Source: Microbacterium rhizomatis
GTDB lineage: Bacteria; Actinomycetota; Actinomycetes; Actinomycetales; Microbacteriaceae
DNA: 64,000 nucleotides
Assembly: GCF_008710745.1 (NCBI RefSeq)
Contig: NZ_VYSA01000002.1
Location: 434,001 to 498,000, forward strand
Direction of reading: 5' to 3'
The position numbers were made by a program, and so were the translations under genes. The notes under the pieces are model-generated. The model was not told where the DNA came from and did no database searches. It was given only the letters and a program-made list of their open reading frames with translations. Every line of letters starts with the position of its first letter. Within the stretch, counting starts at the first letter, position 1. Below are positions 39,807 to 48,490 of the stretch, piece after piece.

Positions 39807-40475
39807 TCAGCGCAGTGCGCCGACGCTGGCCAGAGCAAGCCGGACGAGCGTGCCGCGCCCGCCCTCCATCTCGGCGGCGAGGGCGTCGGATGCTGCTTCC
39901 TGCGGGGCCATCCACGTCACCTCGAGAGCATCCTGCCTCGGCTCGCACGTGCCGGTGACGGGCACCACGAACGCGAGCGAGACCGCGTGCTGGCGGTCGT
40001 CGTGGAAGGCGCTGACACCGGGGATCGGGAAGTATTCGGCGACCGTGAACGGCGTCGGCTGCGCGGGAAGGAGAGGGAAGGCCATCGGGCCGAGGTCGTT
40101 CTCGAGGTGGCGGAAAAGCGCATCGCGCACCGTCTCGCCGTAGCGGACGCGCCCGCTCACGATCGTGCGGGTCATCTCGCCCAGGGGCGTGGCGCGCAGG
40201 AGGATGCCGACCTCCGTCACCGCACCGACCCCGTCGGTGCGCACCGGAACGGCCTCGACGTAGAGGATCGGCAGCCGGCGCCGCGCCTCGGCGAGCTCGA
40301 CGTCGGTGAGCCAGCCCGGATTGGCCGCGTTGCCGGGCGCGGGCGACCCGAACGTGCCGTCGCCGAGCAGACGCCCCTGCTGGCCGAACGTGCCGCCCAT
40401 GCCGCCGAGGGGATCGCGAGGAGTCCCCTCGTCGTCGCGGTCGTTCGGATCGGGGTCTGGGGTGCGAACCGGCAT
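39807..40475 (-). CDS. NUDIX-fold protein with degenerate box (DUF4916-like)
   Basis: A 222-aa protein. The first ~55 residues are Gly/Pro/Asp-rich and probably disordered. The rest has a NUDIX-like core, with GRVRYGETVRDALFRHLENDLGP in the position of the NUDIX box. The catalytic RExxEE is not intact (RHLEND), so hydrolase activity is doubtful. I recall similar actinobacterial proteins being labelled NUDIX hydrolase family / DUF4916. The ATG at 40475 is preceded by AGGAGG only one base away, while TATACA lies six bases before it. That would also fit a -10 element and a leaderless start. Confidence 0.78.
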   Translation of the reverse strand: MPVRTPDPDPNDRDDEGTPRDPLGGMGGTFGQQGRLLGDGTFGSPAPGNAANPGWLTDVELAEARRRLPILYVEAVPVRTDGVGAVTEVGILLRATPLGEMTRTIVSGRVRYGETVRDALFRHLENDLGPMAFPLLPAQPTPFTVAEYFPIPGVSAFHDDRQHAVSLAFVVPVTGTCEPRQDALEVTWMAPQEAASDALAAEMEGGRGTLVRLALASVGALR

Positions 40476-40629
40476 GCCTCCTGTATACCTCAGCGCGTGC
40501 ATCCGGAAGGATGCTTATGGCACATGTGGGGCATCGGCGCCCCAGCGAGACGAGATCTGTACCTTCGATCCTTCGAGATGCTCGCAGCCGACCGGCGCCC
40601 GCGTCGCCGCCCCCTGGCAGGATGAGTGC

Positions 40630-41331
40630 ATGACCGCCTCCGCCCCCGGCATCCCCGAGCTGGCCGCCGATGTCGTGCTCTGGTCGGCCGAGGAGTCCGA
40701 ACGCGGGGACCGCCCGCTCCTGGTCCTCCTGCACGGCTACGGGGCCGACGAGCGCGACCTGTTCGCGCTCGTCCCCTACCTCCCCGCCGGGTTCGTCGTC
40801 GCCGCCCCCCGCGCGCCCCTCGCGCCACCGTGGCCTGCCCCCGGGTACTCGTGGTACCCGATCGAGGGGCTCCAAAGCAGAGATGCTCGGTCGACGACGG
40901 ATGCCGCATCCGCCCTCATCGCATGGCTCGACCTGGTCGCGGGCGACGCGTCGGCGGTCGGGCTGCTCGGGTTCTCCCAGGGTGCCGCCGTCGCGATCCA
41001 GGCGCTGCGGCTCGAGCCGGAGCGGTTCGCGTTCGTCGTGAATCTCAGCGGCTACGCCACGCCGGGAACGCTCCCCCGCGACCCCGAGCTCGTGGAGCGC
41101 AAGCCGCCGGTGTTCTGGGGCCGGGGTACGCGCGACGACGTCATCCCCGCGGCCCTCGTCGCCCACACGACGGACTGGCTTCCCGAGCACGCCGAGTTGA
41201 GCGGACGGGTCTATCCGGGCCTCACGCACAGTGTGTCCGAGGCCGAGCTCGACGACGTCCGGGCGTTCCTCGAGAAGCAGCTCGAGGCGCCGGAGGCGCC
41301 GGATCTGCCCCCGCCGACGCCGATCGGCTGA
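40630..41331 (+). CDS. Alpha/beta hydrolase (carboxylesterase/phospholipase family)
   Basis: A 233-aa serine esterase: oxyanion loop LLHGYGADERDLF, nucleophile elbow GFSQGA, and the acid and histidine in GTRDDVIP and GLTHSVSEAEL. Length and motifs match the small bacterial carboxylesterase / lysophospholipase family (COG0400). It is cytoplasmic, with no signal peptide. ATG at 40630 (MTASAPGIPE). The natural substrate is unknown. Confidence 0.9.
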   Translation: MTASAPGIPELAADVVLWSAEESERGDRPLLVLLHGYGADERDLFALVPYLPAGFVVAAPRAPLAPPWPAPGYSWYPIEGLQSRDARSTTDAASALIAWLDLVAGDASAVGLLGFSQGAAVAIQALRLEPERFAFVVNLSGYATPGTLPRDPELVERKPPVFWGRGTRDDVIPAALVAHTTDWLPEHAELSGRVYPGLTHSVSEAELDDVRAFLEKQLEAPEAPDLPPPTPIG

Positions 41332-41354
41332 TGGTGGCCGGCCCGAGCATCCGC

Positions 41355-41519
41355 TAAACTGGCGGTCCCCCGTCCCCGACGACTGGACAATCCGGTGAGA
41401 ATGATCGACGCTTCCGCGCCCGCATCCGCGCGCTGACCGTCGACGCTCACTCTCTCGTCTGAGCTCCGCCCGTTTCCGGGCGCTCGGCGTCAGTGCATCC
41501 CATTCCTTCAGGGAGCACC
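41355..41519 (+). promoter_or_regulatory. Possible attenuating leader of the ABC-F gene
   Basis: A -10-like TAAACT at 41355-41360 is followed by a short reading frame at 41401-41436 (11 residues, MIDASAPASAR, then TGA). A hairpin CGCCCG-TTTC-CGGGCG follows at 41467-41482, and GGGAG precedes the ABC-F start. This order (short peptide, hairpin, ABC-F) is what ribosome-mediated attenuators of antibiotic-responsive ABC-F genes look like, but the ribosome site of the short frame is weak and no -35 is clear. Confidence 0.4.
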
Positions 41520-43214
41520 ATGTCCACCAGCTCTTCCCCCTCGCTCGTTTTCGACCGGGTCTCGCTCGACTGGCCCGACGGGACGTCCGCCGTGACGGAC
41601 GTCTCCGGCGCGATCGGACGGGGCCGCACCGGCCTCGTCGGTCGCAACGGCTCAGGCAAATCCACCCTGCTGCGTCTCGCCGCCGGCGCGCTCACGCCAA
41701 CGCGCGGTCACATCACCCGCGGAGGTGAGGTCGCCTACCTTCCGCAGCAGCTCACGCTCGATATCGACAGACCGGTGGCCGACCTCCTCGGTGTCGCCGC
41801 CACCCTGAACGCGCTTCGCGCGATCGAGGCGGGCGACGTCGATCAGCGCCACTTCGACGCGGTCGGATCGGACTGGGACGTGGAGGCTCGCGCGCACATC
41901 GCCCTCGCCGAGGCGGGCCTGCCGCCCGATGCGCTGGACCGCCGGGTCGGCCAGCTGTCGGGCGGCGAGGCGATTCTGGCCGCGGTGGCGGGCATCCGTC
42001 TCCGTGACGCTCCGATCACGCTGTTGGACGAACCGACCAACAACCTCGACCGCGACGCGCGCTCGCGTCTCGGCGATATGGTGCGCGGCTGGCGCGGAGC
42101 GCTGGTCGTGGTGAGCCATGACCTCGCGCTCCTCGAGCTCATGGACGACACGGCGGAACTGTCCGGCAGCGAGCTGTCGGTGTTCGGCGGTGCGTATTCG
42201 CTGTGGCGGGCGTGGCTGGACGCCGAGCAGGCTGCCGCACGTCAGGCCGAGAAGGCCGCAGCTCAGGTCGTGAGGCGTGAGAAACGCGACCGCATCCAGG
42301 CCGAGACCACCCTCGCGCATCGCGCGGCGACCGGGCGCAAGGCGCAGTTCGAGAAGAGGGTGCCCGGGATCATCGCGGGTGGCCGCAAGATGGCGGCCGA
42401 GGTGTCGGCCGGGCGTCTGCGCGCCGAGGTGCGCGAGAAGGAGAGCGGCGCGCATGCGGCGCTGGAGACCGCCGAGCGGCGCGTCCGCGACGACGCCGTC
42501 GTGCGGATCGACCTGCCCGACCCGGCCGTTCCGCCGGGCCGGATCATCGCCGAGTTCGGCGACGGGCACCGCACCTGGATCGTCCGGGGCCCCGAGCGGG
42601 TCGCTCTGGTCGGCGCCAACGGCGTCGGCAAGACGACCTTGCTCGAGCGGATGGTGGGTTCTTCCGGGGCACGCGTGCACAACGCAGGATCGACGGGCTC
42701 GGCCGTGGGTGATGGGGTTGCGCGAGCTGCGGAAAACCGCGGGTTCCCGATAGCCGACGCGTCGGTGATCCTGCGTTGTGCACGGGCGACGGTGCGCACC
42801 GACCGGATCGGGTACCTCCCGCAGCGCGTGGACGGCATGGATGATGCCGCGTCGGTGCTCGAGACGGTCGCGGCCGGCGCGCCCTCGGTGCCCGTCGTCG
42901 AGCTGCGCAACCGGCTCGCGAGGTTCCTGATCCGCGGGGATGCGGTGGACCGCCCGATCGGAAGCCTGTCGGGCGGCGAGCGCTTCCGCGTCGCACTGGC
43001 GCGACTTCTGCTGGCCGATCCACCCCCGCAGCTGCTCGTCCTCGACGAACCCACGAACAACCTCGACATCGACACCGTCGACGGGGTCATCGAGGCGCTC
43101 GGCGCCTACCGCGGGGCCGTGCTGGTGGTGAGCCACGACGACGCATTCCTCGGGCGGATCGGGCTCGACCTGCGTCTCGAGCTCGGGACCGACGGGTCGC
43201 TGCGCGAGGTGTGA
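41520..43214 (+). CDS. ABC-F family ATPase carrying a 37-codon in-frame insertion
   Basis: A 564-aa soluble twin-ATPase protein. Domain 1: GRNGSGKST, LSGGEAIL, LLDEPTNNLD. The linker about 235-335 is Arg/Glu/Ala-rich. Domain 2: GANGVGKTT, LSGGERFRVAL, VLDEPTNNLD. ABC-F proteins act on ribosomes in translation or antibiotic protection. In domain 2, residues about 386-421 (VHNAGS...ILRCA), between Walker A and the Q-loop YLPQR, are encoded by copy C of the repeat element. Removing exactly 111 bp (42674-42784) restores a normal-looking GAR-ATVRTDRIGYLPQR. The gene remains open, so an altered protein may still be made. Start ATG 41520 with GGGAG upstream. Confidence 0.92.
   Translation: MSTSSSPSLVFDRVSLDWPDGTSAVTDVSGAIGRGRTGLVGRNGSGKSTLLRLAAGALTPTRGHITRGGEVAYLPQQLTLDIDRPVADLLGVAATLNALRAIEAGDVDQRHFDAVGSDWDVEARAHIALAEAGLPPDALDRRVGQLSGGEAILAAVAGIRLRDAPITLLDEPTNNLDRDARSRLGDMVRGWRGALVVVSHDLALLELMDDTAELSGSELSVFGGAYSLWRAWLDAEQAAARQAEKAAAQVVRREKRDRIQAETTLAHRAATGRKAQFEKRVPGIIAGGRKMAAEVSAGRLRAEVREKESGAHAALETAERRVRDDAVVRIDLPDPAVPPGRIIAEFGDGHRTWIVRGPERVALVGANGVGKTTLLERMVGSSGARVHNAGSTGSAVGDGVARAAENRGFPIADASVILRCARATVRTDRIGYLPQRVDGMDDAASVLETVAAGAPSVPVVELRNRLARFLIRGDAVDRPIGSLSGGERFRVALARLLLADPPPQLLVLDEPTNNLDIDTVDGVIEALGAYRGAVLVVSHDDAFLGRIGLDLRLELGTDGSLREV
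42674..42784. repeat. Copy C of the GTGCACAACGCAGGAT inverted-repeat element, inside the ABC-F gene
   Basis: The 16-bp ends GTGCACAACGCAGGAT (42675-42690) and complement (42768-42783) are perfect and extended by C/G on the outside. The 77-bp middle is unrelated to copies A and B. The segment is read in frame without a stop and adds 37 codons to the ABC-F protein. Confidence 0.93.
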
Positions 43215-43239
43215 TGCCCGCGGCGGCGCCCGGCCGCGC

Positions 43240-43522
43240 TCAGCCGGCGGTCGGGGGGTTCGGCGCGACGCCCGGCCGTCGGCCCGGACCCTCGTACGGG
43301 TCGACGGGCGTCGCGGGCTCCCCGTCGCCCTGTGCCGCTTCGACCCCGGCCCGAGCGCGAGGATCAGACCGATGCCGATGATCACGCCGATCGCGATGCC
43401 GCCCCGGATGCTGCCGTCAGCAGGCCGATGCCGATCCTGATCCCGACGCCGACGAGGATTCCGATCACCCATGTGCGCCAGTCCCGGCGGGAGGTCCGGA
43501 ACCTTCCGTTCTCATCCCTCAC
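43240..43522 (-). pseudogene. Small membrane protein gene with two apparent single-base deletions
   Basis: Three frames join into one sensible protein. From GTG at 43522: VRDENGRFRTSRRDWRTW, then VIGILVGVGIRIGIGLLT. After a -1 shift near 43421: SIRGGIAIGVIIGIGLILALG. After another near 43350: AGVEAAQGDGEPATPVDPYEGPGRR to a TGA at 43242-43240. The 283-bp length needs two extra bases to be divisible by three, as the two shifts predict. Reconstructed, it is about 94 residues with a charged N-terminus, two membrane segments and an acidic/Pro-rich tail. Either a recent pseudogene or assembly errors in GC-rich sequence. Confidence 0.7.
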
Positions 43523-43624
43523 CCGACGCTCGCCATCCGCGGCGCGCCCGCATATGCCTGTGTCCGCACCCCCGGACGAAGCACCTCCCGCCCCGATGTC
43601 GCACCCAGCGACGAAGATGGTCGG

Positions 43625-46600
43625 ATGAGCGATGTGCTCGAGCGATTCGGTCCTGCCACCCAGGACTGGTTCCGTGGCGCCTTCGCGGCGCCCACCAGCG
43701 CGCAGATCGGCGCGTGGGACGCGATCTCGCACGGCAAGCACGCCCTCGTCGTCGCCCCGACCGGCTCGGGCAAGACCCTCTCGGCATTCCTGTGGGCGAT
43801 CGACCGGATCTTCCGCGAGAAGGCGGTGCCGGTTCCGGATGCGGGGGCCTCCAGCCCGCCGAAGCGCCGGCGCGGCACGCCCGCACCCCCGAAGATCCCG
43901 GCGACGCGCATCCTGTACATCTCGCCCTTGAAGGCGCTCGGCGTCGACGTCGAGCGCAACCTCCGCTCTCCGCTGGTCGGCATCGGCCAGTCGGCGCGGC
44001 GGCTGGGGATCCGTGTGCCCGACGTGACGGTCGGCGTCCGTTCGGGCGACACGACTTCGTCCGACCGGCGCAAGCTCGTGAGCGACCCGCCCGACATCCT
44101 CATCACGACGCCCGAGTCGCTGTACCTGATGCTGACGAGTCAGGCAGGCGAGACCCTGCGCGAGGTGCACACGGTGATCATCGACGAGGTGCACGCTGTC
44201 GCCGCCACCAAGCGCGGCGCGCACCTCGCGCTGAGTCTGGAGCGCCTCGACGCGCTGCGGCGCGAACAGGACACGACCCCCGCTCAGCGGATCGGCCTGT
44301 CGGCCACCGTGCGACCGATCGACGAGGTGGCCCGGTTCCTCGGCGGGTCGGCACCGGTCGAGATCGTCGCTCCGCGGGCGACGAAGGCGTTCGACCTGAG
44401 GGTGATCGTGCCCGTCGACGACATGCTCAATCCCCCTCCCCCGCCCGGGTCTGCCGAAGGCGAAGGCGATGCGTCCGGGGAGTGGTTCGAGGGCGACAGC
44501 CGGCTGCGTCCGGAGAGCACAGAGATGACCGGTTCGGTGTGGCCGCACGTCGAGGAGGCGATCGTCGACCGGATCGTCGAGCACCGCTCCACGATCGTGT
44601 TCTGCAACTCGCGGCGGCTCGCCGAGCGCTTGACCGGGCGCCTCAATGAGATCTATGCGGAGCGACTGGGCCCGAGCACGCCGGGGCCGAGAGCGATTCC
44701 CGCGGCGATGATGGGGCAGGCGGGTATCAGCTCAGGCGCCGATCCGGTTCTGGCCAAAGCCCACCACGGCTCGGTGTCCAAAGAGCAGCGGGCTCTCGTC
44801 GAAGAAGAGCTGAAGTCCGGCATCCTGCGCTGCGTCGTTGCGACGAGCAGCCTCGAGCTCGGCATCGACATGGGCGCGGTCGATCTGGTCATCCAGGTCG
44901 AGGCGCCGCCGAGCGCCGCGTCCGGGCTCCAGCGCGTGGGTCGCGCCGGCCACCAGGTCGGCGAGGTGAGCCGTGCGGCGCTGTTCCCCAAGCACCGCAG
45001 CGACGTGCTGCACACCGCGATCGTGACGGAGCGGATGCTGGCCGGCCAGATCGAGTCGATCGCGGTGCCGCAGAATCCCCTCGACATCCTGGCGCAGCAG
45101 ACCGTCGCGGCGTGCGCGCTGGGCGCGATCGAGGTCGAGGACTGGTACGAGACGGTCAAGCGCAGCGCTCCCTTCCGCACGCTGCCGCGGTCGGCATTCG
45201 AGGCGACGCTCGACCTTCTCGCGGGCCGATACCCCTCCGACGAGTTCGCCGAGCTGCGCCCGCGACTGGTCTGGGATCGGGACGCGGGAACCCTGACCGG
45301 CAGACCCGGCGCCCAGCGCATCGCGGTGACGAGCGGAGGAACGATTCCCGACCGTGGTCTGTTCGGCGTCTTCGTCGCGGGCGAGTCGCAGAACGCACGC
45401 GTCGGCGAACTCGACGAAGAGATGGTCTACGAATCGCGCGTGAACGACGTGTTCACGCTGGGGACGACCAGCTGGCGGATCGTCGAGATCACCCACGACC
45501 GTGTGAACGTGCTGCCCGCCTACGGGCAGCCGGGCAAGGTGCCGTTCTGGCACGGCGACGGCCTGGGCCGGCCCGCCGAGCTCGGTGAGGCCCTCGGCAA
45601 GTTCTCGCGCGACGTGTCGACCGCCACACCGGAAAAGGCACAGGCGCGCCTGCACGAGGCGGGCCTCGACGAACGGGCGTCGGCGAACCTGCTCGCCTAT
45701 CTGTCCGAGCAGCGCGAGGCCACGGGCACGCTGCCGACCGACAAGAGCCTCACCGTCGAATTGGGTCGTGACGAGGTCGGCGACTGGCGCGTCATTCTGC
45801 ATTCCCCCTACGGCATGAAGGTGCACGCCCCCTGGGCGCTGGCCGTCAACGCCCGTATCCGCGAGCGCCTCGGAGTCGAGGGCTCGGCGGTCGCGAGCGA
45901 TGACGGCATCATCGCCCGTGTTCCGGATGCGACGGCCGAACCCCCGGGCGCAGATTTGTTCGTCTTCGACCCCGACGAGCTCGAGCAGATCGTCATCGAC
46001 GAAGTGGGCGGGTCGGCGCTGTTCGCCTCGCGGTTCCGGGAGTGCGCGGCCCGTGCGCTGCTGCTCCCCCGGTTCAATCCGAATCGGCGCAGCCCCCTGT
46101 GGCAGCAGCGCCAACGCTCGGCGCAGCTGCTCGAGGTCGCGCGCCGTCATCCGACTTTCCCGATCATCCTCGAGACGCTCCGCGAAGTGCTGCAGGACGT
46201 CTACGACCTGCCCTCGTTGCTCCGGATCGCCCGAGGCATCGGCGACCGGCGCATCCGCCTGATCGAGACGACGACCTCGCAGCCGTCGCCCTTCGCTCGC
46301 GATCTCCTTTTCGGGTATGTCGGCGCGTTCATGTACGAGGGCGACTCCCCTCTCGCGGAGCGACGGGCGGCGGCGCTATCGGTCGATCCGTCCCTGCTTT
46401 CCGAGCTGCTCGGCAAGGTCGAGATGCGCGAGCTGCTGGATCCCGAGATCATCGCCCAGTTCGAGCGCGAGGCGCAGCGTCTCGATCCCGAGCGCCGCGC
46501 GCGAGGCCTGGAGGGCGTCGCCGACCTCCTCAGGGTGCTCGGCCCGCTCGATGCGACGGAGGTGGCCGAGCGACTCGACCAAGATCTCTCGGGCGCCGAA

Positions 46601-48490
46601 CCCGGCCCCGAGCTCGAACCCGGCACCGACCTCGAACCCGGCCCCGACCTCGAACCCGACCTCGAACCCGGCCTCGAACCCGGCGCCCGCCCCGCGCGCG
46701 CCGAGCAGGAAGAAGAGCCCTCCGCGCGGGCCCTGGCCGCAGCATCCGCCCACCTGGCCGCCCTCGTCGACGCCCGTCGCGCGATTCGCGTGACGATCGC
46801 CGGAGTCGCGCGCGTCGCCGCCATCGAGGACGCGGGGCGCTTGCGCGACGCGCTGGGCGCGGCGCTGCCCGTGGGCATCCCGAACGCATTCCTCGAGCCG
46901 TACCCCGACCCGCTGGGCGATCTGGTCGCACGCTTCGCGCGCACGCACGGCCCGTTCACCGCGGACTCCTTCGCCGAGCGGTTCGGCGTGGGCGTCGCGG
47001 TCGCGCGCCACACCCTGCAGCGCCTCGAGAGCAGCGGCCGGGTGACGAGCGGCTTCTTCCTGCCCGACGCGCAGCGACCGGGCGCGAGCACGGGGCAGGA
47101 CGCCGAGTGGTGCGACACCGAAGTGCTGCGCCGGCTGCGGATGCGGTCGCTCGCCGCGATCCGCGGAAGCGTCGAGCCCGTCTCACCCGAGGCGTTCGCC
47201 CGGTTCCTGCCGGTGTGGCAGCACCTCACCCGGCCGCTGGACGGCATCGACGGGGTCGCCGCGGTGATCGAGCAGCTCGCCGGGGTGGCGATTCCTGCGA
47301 GCGCGTGGGAATCGCTGATTCTGCCCGCGCGCGTCGCAGACTACGCCCCTGCCATGCTCGACGAGCTCACCGCCACCGGCGAGGTGGTGTGGTCGGGGCA
47401 CGGGTCGTTGCCCGGTCGAGACGGGTGGATCGCGCTGCACCCTGCGGATGGCGCGTCCCTCACGCTCGCCGCGCCCGAGGATGAGATCGTGCCCGGCTCG
47501 CTCGAAGACCGCGTGCTCGCGGCGCTCGCCGGCGGCGGAGCCTATTTCACCGGTCAGCTCCGGGCGCTCACCGAGGCGGAGAACGAGCAGTCGGTGATCG
47601 AGGCGCTGTGGAGCCTGACCTGGTCGGGGCGCGTCACGAACGACACGTTCGCGCCGATCCGCACGCTGCTCGGCGGCGGGGCACAGACCCACCGGGTGGC
47701 GCGCAAAGCACCACGCGCCCGGATGTATCGCGGCACCACGCTCGCGCGTCCCTCCGCTCCCCCTCGGCCGCCCGCGCTCGGCGGCCGCTGGTCGCTTCTG
47801 CCGTCACCCGAGCCGGATCCGACGGTGCGCGCCGCCGCATCGGCGAGCCTGCTGCTCGACCGCTACGGCGTGGTCACGCGCGGCTCGGTGCAGTCCGAGG
47901 GCGTGCCGGGCGGCTTCGCGCAGGCGTACCGCGTGCTCGCCGGCTTCGAACAGGCCGGGCACTGCCGACGCGGGTACGTGATCGAGAAGCTGGGGGCGGC
48001 GCAGTTCGCCGCATCCCAGACCGTCGACCGGCTGCGCGAGTTCGCCGGCCTGCCCGACCCGGCCCCGCTGCGCACGGTCACGCTCGCGGCGACCGACCCC
48101 GCGAATCCGTACGGTGCCGCGCTCGCGTGGCCGGCGATCGAAGGCGTCGGGCATCGCCCCGGGCGCAAGGCGGGGGGTCTGGTCGTGCTGGTCGACGGCG
48201 CACTGGCGCTGTACCTCGAGCGCGGCGGCAAGTCCGCCCTCGCGTTCACCGATTCCGAGCCGGTGCTCGCCGCCGCCGCCCGCGATCTCGCCGCCACGGC
48301 CCGCGCGCGGGGCCTGGACACCCTCACGATCGAGCAGGTGAACGGGGTGTTCGTGTACGAGGCGGCGATCGGAAGGATGCTGCGCGACGCCGGCTTCGTC
48401 GAATCCCCGCGCGGGCTGACCCTGCGACGCGGGGCCGCCCGCGGGGCGGCGAAGGCCTCCGCGGGCGCACCGGACGCGAGCCGTGCCTGA
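43625..48490 (+). CDS. lhr: Lhr-type ATP-dependent DNA helicase (superfamily 2)
   Basis: A 1621-aa long-form Lhr helicase: Walker A PTGSGKT (about 45-51), motif II DEVH near residue 188, motif III LSATVRP, and second RecA domain motifs ATSSLELGIDMG and QRVGRAGHQ. A winged-helix and core region follow, then a large C-terminal domain reaching the end. Lhr is a 3'-5' translocating helicase tied to DNA repair in actinobacteria. A low-complexity acidic linker of Leu-Glu-Pro-Gly units (about residues 991-1022) joins the core to the C-terminal part. The next gene, a Nei-type glycosylase, overlaps its end by eight bases, consistent with a shared repair role. Confidence 0.96.
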   Translation: MSDVLERFGPATQDWFRGAFAAPTSAQIGAWDAISHGKHALVVAPTGSGKTLSAFLWAIDRIFREKAVPVPDAGASSPPKRRRGTPAPPKIPATRILYISPLKALGVDVERNLRSPLVGIGQSARRLGIRVPDVTVGVRSGDTTSSDRRKLVSDPPDILITTPESLYLMLTSQAGETLREVHTVIIDEVHAVAATKRGAHLALSLERLDALRREQDTTPAQRIGLSATVRPIDEVARFLGGSAPVEIVAPRATKAFDLRVIVPVDDMLNPPPPPGSAEGEGDASGEWFEGDSRLRPESTEMTGSVWPHVEEAIVDRIVEHRSTIVFCNSRRLAERLTGRLNEIYAERLGPSTPGPRAIPAAMMGQAGISSGADPVLAKAHHGSVSKEQRALVEEELKSGILRCVVATSSLELGIDMGAVDLVIQVEAPPSAASGLQRVGRAGHQVGEVSRAALFPKHRSDVLHTAIVTERMLAGQIESIAVPQNPLDILAQQTVAACALGAIEVEDWYETVKRSAPFRTLPRSAFEATLDLLAGRYPSDEFAELRPRLVWDRDAGTLTGRPGAQRIAVTSGGTIPDRGLFGVFVAGESQNARVGELDEEMVYESRVNDVFTLGTTSWRIVEITHDRVNVLPAYGQPGKVPFWHGDGLGRPAELGEALGKFSRDVSTATPEKAQARLHEAGLDERASANLLAYLSEQREATGTLPTDKSLTVELGRDEVGDWRVILHSPYGMKVHAPWALAVNARIRERLGVEGSAVASDDGIIARVPDATAEPPGADLFVFDPDELEQIVIDEVGGSALFASRFRECAARALLLPRFNPNRRSPLWQQRQRSAQLLEVARRHPTFPIILETLREVLQDVYDLPSLLRIARGIGDRRIRLIETTTSQPSPFARDLLFGYVGAFMYEGDSPLAERRAAALSVDPSLLSELLGKVEMRELLDPEIIAQFEREAQRLDPERRARGLEGVADLLRVLGPLDATEVAERLDQDLSGAEPGPELEPGTDLEPGPDLEPDLEPGLEPGARPARAEQEEEPSARALAAASAHLAALVDARRAIRVTIAGVARVAAIEDAGRLRDALGAALPVGIPNAFLEPYPDPLGDLVARFARTHGPFTADSFAERFGVGVAVARHTLQRLESSGRVTSGFFLPDAQRPGASTGQDAEWCDTEVLRRLRMRSLAAIRGSVEPVSPEAFARFLPVWQHLTRPLDGIDGVAAVIEQLAGVAIPASAWESLILPARVADYAPAMLDELTATGEVVWSGHGSLPGRDGWIALHPADGASLTLAAPEDEIVPGSLEDRVLAALAGGGAYFTGQLRALTEAENEQSVIEALWSLTWSGRVTNDTFAPIRTLLGGGAQTHRVARKAPRARMYRGTTLARPSAPPRPPALGGRWSLLPSPEPDPTVRAAASASLLLDRYGVVTRGSVQSEGVPGGFAQAYRVLAGFEQAGHCRRGYVIEKLGAAQFAASQTVDRLREFAGLPDPAPLRTVTLAATDPANPYGAALAWPAIEGVGHRPGRKAGGLVVLVDGALALYLERGGKSALAFTDSEPVLAAAARDLAATARARGLDTLTIEQVNGVFVYEAAIGRMLRDAGFVESPRGLTLRRGAARGAAKASAGAPDASRA
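46594..46690. repeat. Short tandem repeat encoding an acidic linker in Lhr
   Basis: About six imperfect copies of a 12-15-bp unit around CTCGAACCCGGC encode successive (D)LEPG words, for example ELEPGTDLEPGPDLEPDLEPG. The copies are nearly identical at DNA level, so their number is likely to vary between strains. Confidence 0.9.

Noticed and set aside
43382..44584. Minus-strand open frame opposite the start of lhr
   Set aside because: Beyond the small broken membrane gene (43240-43522) it is the antisense of the helicase domain and has no protein-like character.
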